Of a DNA stretch of 10,130 nucleotides, positions 5,190 to 10,130 are shown one piece after another; positions within the stretch are counted from its first letter, which is position 1; every line of letters begins with the position of its first letter. The stretch covers positions 1 through 10,130 of the forward strand of contig CAMWOF010000063.1 in the NCBI GenBank assembly GCA_947175805.1, read 5' to 3'. Origin of the DNA: an uncultured Clostridiaceae bacterium (GTDB taxonomy: Bacteria; Bacillota; Clostridia; Lachnospirales; Lachnospiraceae). The notes below the pieces were generated by a model. That model did not search any database. It was not told where the DNA came from and saw only the letters and a list, made by a program, of their open reading frames with translations. The position numbers and the translations under genes were made by a program.

Positions 5190-7250
5190 CTACTGTACAA
5201 TCTTCGCTGCGCCGATAATATGCTTTTGTATTTTCAGCAAATCCAGTGCAGAGACACTGTTTCCGCTCCGCTTGACATTTGCCGCCTGTAAAGAGGCACC
5301 GGTAAGCATTGCCGTCTTCGTAATATGCTTCTGCACCTTCAGCAAATCCAGAGCCGTAATGTCACCATCCCCATTAACATCGCCGTAGATAATCACAGTA
5401 AACTGCTGCCTGGTGCTGCCATTCGTCACCACAACCACATCCCCGGTTCCAACATTAGCTGTCACCGGCGTTATGCCGTCTGCCTTGCAGATTTTGACTG
5501 TTGAGCCTGCGCCGGCTCCCAAAGATGAAATAAATGTACTCACATTTGTCTTTGTGGCAACCCCCGTACAAATGCCGGAATCTACCGTATAACTGCCGGA
5601 ATAAGCTATATTCCCCGTCTGCGGATTCTGCTCCGGCATCTGCTGGCCTGTTCCTCCAGCAGCACTGCCCCGCACTACGGTAATATGATAAGTGCGCATA
5701 TTCCCATTCTGTGCAGTTACCTTAATGTCTATATTATTCATTCCCATTTCCAGTTTTACCGTACCCGCACCGCTGACTCCCGCCTTTGCATTTACCGGTG
5801 CGGCATTCACGCGGATACTGCTTACATCCGCTCCCACAATCAATTGATAATCATTCGTCTCGTTTACAGCAAAAGTAGGAGTAAGAGTATAGCCCGAAAC
5901 GGTTAATGTCTTTAACCAGTTATTAGGATTACCGCTATCTGCCGGCTTTACACACCGAGTATCCGGCATATTTTCATAAACCGGAATATTGAAGGTGATG
6001 GTGCCATTTTTCATCCCTGCATTTGCATATGCCGTGGCAATCCGATAGCCCTCCACCGAAGGCGCCTGTACATTTGTCTGGTACTGATGCTTATACAAGC
6101 CGCTTATGGTATTTACCACATTAAATTTTTCAAAGTAGAGTGTGTTTTGCCCTTTGTTGATATAGCTGGCGCCGATGTAACCCGCACCTCCCACAATGGA
6201 CTTTTCTGCAGTAGTCCACGGACGGCCATAGCTGCCGCTGGCAGCTGCCCATTTTAAACCGTTCAAAGCTGCATCTCCGGCTGCGCTGTCATAGGCGCCA
6301 ATATTGTAGAAATTGTAGATACCCGGATAAGTCTTATTTTTTCCGCTGGTGACTGTGCCAATGGTATTTCCCACCTCCTGCTTAATCCTGGAAGCGATAT
6401 GATAGGGACTGACACCACTTGCTACACCCGCATTCATCATAATCTGCGAATAGGTAACCTTGCTGCCTGCCGGCACTGAATTTGCCATAAAACTGCCAGA
6501 TAACAGGGACTCCACACCCTGTATACTCTGTCCGCCCTCCACATAATTCAGACTCTCAAATTCAAAAATATAATTCGCATCCAGGCAATTCCTCGGATCC
6601 ATATAATAAGCAATCAGCTCCTTAGAAGCTGCATACCAGTTTGAACCGTCATAGACGGACCATGTATCTGTTGCCCAGTTATACCCTACCTCCGTGGAAC
6701 GCCAGTTATAATGAGGTGCAGAGGAAGTTCCCTGCACAGTATTTTTAATACTGCCCTGCACATTTTTTTCATTTTGGATGACGGTATTCCAATCCAGGCC
6801 GGTCTTAACTGCTACAAACCGCCAGTTTGGATAGCTTTGATGTAATTTGCGCAAATAGGTTTTATAGCTTTCGGGAAAACCCTGTGCAGAAAGCTCCGCC
6901 TCAAAGTTAGCTGCATCGCTCTCTGTCCCTTCTGTAGTGGAGCTATCCGTTCCGCTAACAGAAATATAAGTCTGGCTCACATAACCCTCCACTGTACTCC
7001 CCGCAGAGACATAGGAAATCTGATACCAGCCATTCCCCGCATCCGCAAGAATCGTAACTGTGCTTCCCATGGAAAGCTTCCCTGCCACCGTATAGTTCGT
7101 ACCCGGTCCCGTGCGCACGTTAAGCACAGAAGCGGTTACCGTCCCCGTCCGGCTCTCTCCTCTGGCATGCATGCCTGCGCCAAACAGAATAACCGCCGCC
7201 GTGATTACAAATATGATTATGAAGCTTTTCCTTACTCCTTTGTACCTCAT
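5190..7250 (-). CDS. Secreted Atl/LytD-like N-acetylglucosaminidase with SH3, cadherin-like and dockerin domains
   Basis: This 686-residue exported enzyme should cleave the glycan strand of peptidoglycan at N-acetylglucosamine. Its N-terminal signal sequence is hydrophobic from about 9 to 27. A bacterial SH3 domain spans about 36-98 (LNVRTGPGTNYTVAGKL, then GWYQISY and GYVSQTYI). The glucosaminidase domain spans about 205-395: SGVSPYHIASRIKQEVG with the likely catalytic E292, YNFYNIGAYDS (312-322), and IVGGAGYIGASYINKGQNTL (352-371), all typical of the Atl/LytD subfamily. A cadherin-like beta-sandwich follows (446-527), then a small domain (548-621), then a dockerin (623-683). Dockerin loop one is canonical (D624, N626, D628, D630, D635); loop two is degenerate. 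The Shine-Dalgarno site AAAGGA (7259-7264) is 8 nt before the ATG. It is the first gene of a two-gene unit with the cohesin-like membrane protein. Domain calls are strong; partner binding is inferred. Confidence 0.93.
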   Translation of the reverse strand: MRYKGVRKSFIIIFVITAAVILFGAGMHARGESRTGTVTASVLNVRTGPGTNYTVAGKLSMGSTVTILADAGNGWYQISYVSAGSTVEGYVSQTYISVSGTDSSTTEGTESDAANFEAELSAQGFPESYKTYLRKLHQSYPNWRFVAVKTGLDWNTVIQNEKNVQGSIKNTVQGTSSAPHYNWRSTEVGYNWATDTWSVYDGSNWYAASKELIAYYMDPRNCLDANYIFEFESLNYVEGGQSIQGVESLLSGSFMANSVPAGSKVTYSQIMMNAGVASGVSPYHIASRIKQEVGNTIGTVTSGKNKTYPGIYNFYNIGAYDSAAGDAALNGLKWAAASGSYGRPWTTAEKSIVGGAGYIGASYINKGQNTLYFEKFNVVNTISGLYKHQYQTNVQAPSVEGYRIATAYANAGMKNGTITFNIPVYENMPDTRCVKPADSGNPNNWLKTLTVSGYTLTPTFAVNETNDYQLIVGADVSSIRVNAAPVNAKAGVSGAGTVKLEMGMNNIDIKVTAQNGNMRTYHITVVRGSAAGGTGQQMPEQNPQTGNIAYSGSYTVDSGICTGVATKTNVSTFISSLGAGAGSTVKICKADGITPVTANVGTGDVVVVTNGSTRQQFTVIIYGDVNGDGDITALDLLKVQKHITKTAMLTGASLQAANVKRSGNSVSALDLLKIQKHIIGAAKIVQ
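5216..5354 (-). repeat. Duplicated dockerin helix-coding segment (two copies, 105 bp apart)
   Basis: Bases 5216-5249 and 5321-5354 are near copies, 29 of 34 positions identical by hand count. They encode the two F-helices of the dockerin, ALDLLKVQKHI (633-643) and ALDLLKIQKHI (668-678), which differ at a single V/I position. This is the internal duplication typical of dockerins, unusually well preserved in the helices while the calcium loops have diverged. Confidence 0.85.
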
Positions 7251-7285
7251 AGGTAATTTCCTTTCGGGCGTGGATAATCACAATC

Positions 7286-7314
7286 AGAATACCATAAAAT
7301 TCCACAAAATACAA
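7286..7314 (-). promoter_or_regulatory. Probable promoter of the glucosaminidase/cohesin unit
   Basis: On the minus strand TTGTAT (7309-7314) and TATTCT (7286-7291) are separated by 17 bp, and a TG dinucleotide one base upstream of the -10 gives an extended -10 element (TGGTATTCT). The -35 is weak (three of six), which extended -10 promoters tolerate. Transcription would start near 7279, about 29 nt before the ATG. Confidence 0.5.
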
Positions 7315-7366
7315 TGAATTTGGAACTACATATTACACCTTTACAATGATTTTAAGAAAAAATTAA

Positions 7367-7395
7367 TTGAATTTCGCATTTTATATGTTTATACT
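7367..7395 (+). promoter_or_regulatory. Probable sigma-A promoter of the lipid kinase gene
   Basis: TTGAAT (7367-7372) and TATACT (7390-7395) are spaced by 17 bp inside an AT-rich stretch. Transcription would start near 7402, giving a leader of about 90 nt before the ATG at 7492. It is divergent from the glucosaminidase promoter and about 50 bp away from it. Confidence 0.65.
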
Positions 7396-7491
7396 TGGTG
7401 ATAATAGCCAGATAGGGTAGTGTCAGGCGTAATATGAAAATTATAATAGTCGGCGATTACAGAGCATCCGACATAAGAGGAGGGGGCAGGA

Positions 7492-8388
7492 ATGAAACAA
7501 TTGCTTTTCATTGTGAATCCTACGGCAGGGCGTACAACAATCAAATCCTGTTTGTTTGAGATTATCGAGACATTTACAACCCATGAATATGAGGTTACCG
7601 TCAGACCGTCCATCGAGAAGGATGATATCAAAAATATCGTGATTTCCCAGGGAAATGACTTCGACTTAATTGTGTGCGCCGGTGGAGACGGCACTTTAGA
7701 TCAGACCGTTACCGGAATGATATCCGGCAATATCACCACCCCTCTGGGCTACATTCCCTGCGGAACCACCAACGACTTTGCAAAAAGCCTGGGGATTCCC
7801 AAGGATCCAGTCAGAGCAGCCCGAAGAGCTGTAAAATATATGCCCAACCCGATTGACATCGGCGCACTCAAATCCGATATGCATCAAGATTACTTTGTAT
7901 ACATTGCTTCTTTTGGCGCATTTACGGATGTGGCATATTCCACGCCCCAGGAATTAAAAAATATTCTTGGGCATACCGCCTATATTATGGAGGCAGTCAA
8001 AACCATTACCTCCTTAAAGTCCTACCATGTCACCATTACTGCCAACGGACAGAAGCTGACCGGCGATTACATCTTTGCCATGGTCTGTAACTCTCTTTCC
8101 GTAGGCGGCTTTCGCGCCATCGGCACAAAGGATGTGGAGTTTGACGATGGATTATTTGAGGTAGTATTGATTTCCTATCCCCAGTCACCATTAGAGCTGC
8201 AGTCCATCCTGACATCCATTCTCATGAATTCAGAGAATGAAAAACATATCACCACCTTCAAAACTGACCATATCGAATTTCATGCAGAAGAGGCGATTCC
8301 TTGGGACTTGGACGGGGAGTACGGCGGCGACCACACCGATGTAGAAATCGAAGTATACAACCAGGCGCTTAATCTTGTCCGAAAATAG
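7492..8388 (+). CDS. Diacylglycerol-kinase-family lipid kinase (YegS/DgkB-like)
   Basis: The 298-residue protein belongs to the DAGK-catalytic/NAD-kinase-like superfamily, which phosphorylates diacylglycerol or related lipids with ATP at the inner face of the membrane. It has NPTAGR at 9-14, the ATP-binding loop GGDGTLDQ at 64-71, PCGTTNDFAKSLGIP at 89-103 and the C-terminal LDGEYGG metal/substrate motif near 273-279. Length (about 300) and motif order are normal. A strong Shine-Dalgarno site AGGAGG at 7478-7483 lies 8 nt before the ATG. The gene stands alone on the plus strand with its own promoter, divergent from the glucosaminidase and convergent with glmM. Soluble members recycle diacylglycerol released during lipoteichoic acid synthesis or phosphorylate other lipids. 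The family is certain; whether the substrate is diacylglycerol, undecaprenol-like or sphingoid lipid is not. Confidence 0.94.
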   Translation: MKQLLFIVNPTAGRTTIKSCLFEIIETFTTHEYEVTVRPSIEKDDIKNIVISQGNDFDLIVCAGGDGTLDQTVTGMISGNITTPLGYIPCGTTNDFAKSLGIPKDPVRAARRAVKYMPNPIDIGALKSDMHQDYFVYIASFGAFTDVAYSTPQELKNILGHTAYIMEAVKTITSLKSYHVTITANGQKLTGDYIFAMVCNSLSVGGFRAIGTKDVEFDDGLFEVVLISYPQSPLELQSILTSILMNSENEKHITTFKTDHIEFHAEEAIPWDLDGEYGGDHTDVEIEVYNQALNLVRK

Positions 8389-8448
8389 AAAACAAAAAAT
8401 ACCGGCTGCAGCTACGGCTTTTTACCTTTACACCGCTGCTACAGCCGG
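8389..8448 (-). terminator. Intrinsic terminator of glmM
   Basis: On the minus strand a stem of 7 perfect base pairs (8402-8408 with 8442-8448, CCGGCTG/CAGCCGG) extends inward by AGC/GCT and CGG/CCG pairs across mismatches, with a loop of about 15 nt. It is followed by TA, six Ts, G and four Ts (8401 down to 8389). The T tract ends just after the lipid kinase stop codon (8386-8388). On the plus strand no T tract follows the hairpin, so it serves glmM better than the kinase gene. Confidence 0.85.
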
Positions 8449-8491
8449 AAATTACTTCTACCTTTCGCAGAATATCATCTGCTTATAAATC

Positions 8492-9847
8492 TTAACTTTC
8501 CTCATGCCCTTTTTCTTTTAATTTATCAATGACCATGGCAACGTATTTTTCACAGAGTTCATCTGTGGCAGCCTCGACCATAACACGGATTAACGGCTCT
8601 GTGCCGCTCTCCCGAATGAGGATACGCCCATCCGTACCAAGCTCCTGCTCTACCTGCTGCACTACTGCCATCACGTCAGGATCCGCCTTTGCCGCAGGCT
8701 TGCTCTTCACTCGAAGATTCTGAAGAAGCTGCGGATATATGTGAAGGCTGTTAAACAGCTCCGATATCCTTCTCTTGCTCTCCAGCATGACCTCCATCAC
8801 CATCAGGGAGGTGAGCACACCATCGCCAGTTGTTGCATATTTGCTAAAAATGATATGCCCAGACTGCTCGCCGCCTAAGGCATAGCCGTGCTCCATCATG
8901 TTTTCAAATACATATTTATCTCCCACTGCTGTCTTTTCGTAGGAAATACCCTTTTTATCAAAGGCCTTATAAAGCCCCAGATTAGACATCACCGTTGTCA
9001 CAACAGTATTGCCCGGCAGTTCTCCCTTCCCTGCCAGGTATCTGCCACACAGATAAAGAATTTTGTCACCGTCAATCAACTGCCCTTTTTCGTCCACCGC
9101 CATACAGCGGTCTGCATCCCCGTCATAGGCAAAGCCAATATCCAGCTCTTTTTCCAGCACAAACCTCTGCAAATCTTCTATATGGGTAGAACCACAGCCC
9201 TCGTTTATGTTCGTCCCGTCCGGGTCATTGTGGATAACATAGGTCTTTGCGCCAAGCGCCTCAAATACCGCCTTGGCAACCGTGGATGCCGCACCGTTTG
9301 CACAGTCAATACCGACCCGCACATTTTTAAACGCCCTGGTAGGCAGCGTCATCAGATATCCGATATAACGGTTTCTGCCCATGGCATAATCCACCGTCCG
9401 CCCGATATTCTCCCGCTTTGCAAGCGGCACTTCACCCCAGGTACCATCAATATATGCCTCTATCTTCTCTTCAACCTCTGCCTCCAGCTTATAGCCCTGA
9501 CCGTTAATAATCTTAATTCCGTTATCATAGAAAGGATTATGGCTGGCGGATATCATAATCCCGCAGTCAAACTCATCCACCCGCACGATATAGGATACGG
9601 AAGGTGTTGGCGTCACATGCATCAGGTATGCATCCGCTCCGGAAGCAGTGAGACCCGCCACCAAGGAATACTCAAACATATAGCTGGATCGCCTGGTGTC
9701 CTTGCCAATAACCACCCGCGCCCTGCCATCCTTATGGTTTTGTCCGTAATAATATCCCAAAAAGCGCCCCACTTGGAAGGCATGTTGTACAGTCAAATCA
9801 ACATTGGCTTCCCCACGAAAGCCGTCTGTTCCAAAATATTTTCCCAT
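8492..9847 (-). CDS. glmM: Phosphoglucosamine mutase GlmM
   Basis: GlmM converts glucosamine-6-phosphate to glucosamine-1-phosphate in the cytosol, the step before GlmU makes UDP-GlcNAc for peptidoglycan and other glycans. All four signature regions of the alpha-D-phosphohexomutase family are present in order. The start is MGKYFGTDGFRGEAN. The active-site serine loop is ISASHNP (phosphoserine S102), the metal-binding loop is DGDADR (242-247), the sugar-specificity loop is GGEQSGH (326-331 region), and the phosphate-binding loop is RESGTEP (412-418). The length of 451 is normal. The sequence GTDGFRG at the start and GGEQSGH point to GlmM rather than a phosphomannomutase. The Shine-Dalgarno site AGGAG (9859-9863) lies 11 nt upstream. 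It follows folE by 60 nt in the same direction and ends at a strong terminator. It appears complete and functional. Confidence 0.97.
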   Translation of the reverse strand: MGKYFGTDGFRGEANVDLTVQHAFQVGRFLGYYYGQNHKDGRARVVIGKDTRRSSYMFEYSLVAGLTASGADAYLMHVTPTPSVSYIVRVDEFDCGIMISASHNPFYDNGIKIINGQGYKLEAEVEEKIEAYIDGTWGEVPLAKRENIGRTVDYAMGRNRYIGYLMTLPTRAFKNVRVGIDCANGAASTVAKAVFEALGAKTYVIHNDPDGTNINEGCGSTHIEDLQRFVLEKELDIGFAYDGDADRCMAVDEKGQLIDGDKILYLCGRYLAGKGELPGNTVVTTVMSNLGLYKAFDKKGISYEKTAVGDKYVFENMMEHGYALGGEQSGHIIFSKYATTGDGVLTSLMVMEVMLESKRRISELFNSLHIYPQLLQNLRVKSKPAAKADPDVMAVVQQVEQELGTDGRILIRESGTEPLIRVMVEAATDELCEKYVAMVIDKLKEKGHEES

Positions 9848-9883
9848 TTTATTTTCTGCTCCTGTTTCGTTTTTATAATTTTA

Positions 9884-9898
9884 TTGGGGCTCCCCCAA
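9884..9898. other. Short GC-rich inverted repeat between folE and glmM
   Basis: TTGGGG and CCCCAA form a perfect 6-bp stem around a 3-nt loop, 10 nt downstream of the folE stop codon. Neither strand has a T tract after it, so a standard intrinsic terminator is unlikely. On the minus strand it is followed by AT-rich sequence including TATAAA (9872-9877), a possible -10, but no convincing -35 accompanies it. Its role is uncertain: mRNA-end protection, attenuation or chance. Confidence 0.35.
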
Positions 9899-9907
9899 AC
9901 TATGCTG

Positions 9908-10130
9908 TCACAGTCCCATCAGCAGGCGGCTCTGCAAACCGCCGTCCGTCTGAAACCTTCCCCGGAGGGTCTGTGTCACAGTCTTTGCTCCCGGCTTACT
10001 GATACCCCGCGCCGTCATGCAGCTATGGCTGCCCTCAATCAGCACTGCCACGTCCTCCGAGCCGGTTGCAAGCTGCATAATTTCTGCAATATCCGTGCCA
10101 ATCCGCTCCTGAAGCTGCAAACGCTTTGCC
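9908..10130 (-). CDS. folE: GTP cyclohydrolase I FolE, C-terminal part only
   Basis: The visible 73 residues match the C-terminal end of GTP cyclohydrolase I, the first enzyme of tetrahydrofolate synthesis, which turns GTP into 7,8-dihydroneopterin triphosphate. The frame runs off the right edge with AKRLQLQER, the start of the conserved helix of the family. It then shows VAVLIEGSHSCMTARGISKPG with the cysteine of the zinc site (the equivalent of E. coli C181), and GAKTVTQTLRG. The end has the usual short tail. About 110-120 N-terminal residues should lie outside the window. No internal start should be called here: a Leu codon in this helix can be mistaken for an alternative start. It lies upstream of glmM on the same strand and may be co-transcribed with it. 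Confidence 0.95.
   Translation of the reverse strand, partial: AKRLQLQERIGTDIAEIMQLATGSEDVAVLIEGSHSCMTARGISKPGAKTVTQTLRGRFQTDGGLQSRLLMGL

Noticed and set aside
5216..5354. Direct repeat considered as a mobile-element or CRISPR-like repeat
   Set aside because: The two copies encode the duplicated dockerin helices in frame, so they are a protein-domain repeat.
4984..5388. Plus-strand 134-codon frame with hydrophobic stretches
   Set aside because: It lies opposite the signal peptide region of the cohesin-like gene and the dockerin, both well supported; no ribosome site precedes it.
7402..7477. Possible riboswitch in the lipid kinase leader
   Set aside because: The leader is short, holds only one 5-bp hairpin with a 14-nt loop, and lacks the conserved core of any riboswitch class I can recognise.
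8449..8491. Short inverted repeat GCAGA/TCTGC downstream of glmM
   Set aside because: It is a 5-bp stem with no T tract; the strong hairpin just beyond explains termination better.

Overview
The window looks like chromosomal DNA from a Gram-positive anaerobe of the Clostridia, most likely Lachnospiraceae. The reasons are purine-rich Shine-Dalgarno sites (AAAGGA, GGAGG), the style of the secreted proteins (SH3 plus glucosaminidase plus cadherin-like beta-sandwich plus dockerin), and the housekeeping genes glmM and folE in Firmicutes-like form. This taxonomic call is inference. Base composition appears even, and I see no tRNA, rRNA, CRISPR array, transposase or phage gene.

Region 1 (1-3343, minus strand) is a surface-polysaccharide block read from right to left. 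A strong promoter (TTGACA, 17 bp, TATTAT at 3315-3343) drives an aspartate/glutamate-racemase-family enzyme. Then come a polyprenyl-phosphate sugar-1-phosphate transferase, a GT2 glycosyltransferase, and the first 105 codons of an ABC-2 polysaccharide-export permease that runs off the left edge.

Region 2 (3378-7250, minus strand) holds two genes 27 bp apart that look like an interacting pair. The upstream gene encodes a secreted Atl/LytD-like N-acetylglucosaminidase ending in a type-I-like dockerin. The downstream gene encodes a single-pass membrane protein whose outer part begins with a cohesin-like domain and whose cytoplasmic tail is about 110 residues of acidic, low-complexity sequence. 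The simple reading is that the cell tethers a peptidoglycan hydrolase to its own membrane through a cohesin-dockerin contact. This is the most interesting part of the window.

Region 3 (7251-7491) is a divergent promoter region serving region 2 on the left and a diacylglycerol-kinase-family lipid kinase on the right, the only convincing plus-strand gene.

Region 4 (8389-10130, minus strand) contains folE (GTP cyclohydrolase I, 3' part only) followed by glmM (phosphoglucosamine mutase), closed by a good intrinsic terminator that abuts the end of the convergent lipid kinase gene.

Functionally the window is dominated by the cell envelope: glmM feeds UDP-GlcNAc synthesis, the glucosaminidase cuts peptidoglycan, the lipid kinase acts on membrane lipid, and the left block builds and exports a lipid-linked glycan. 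No intergenic gap exceeds about 245 bases.
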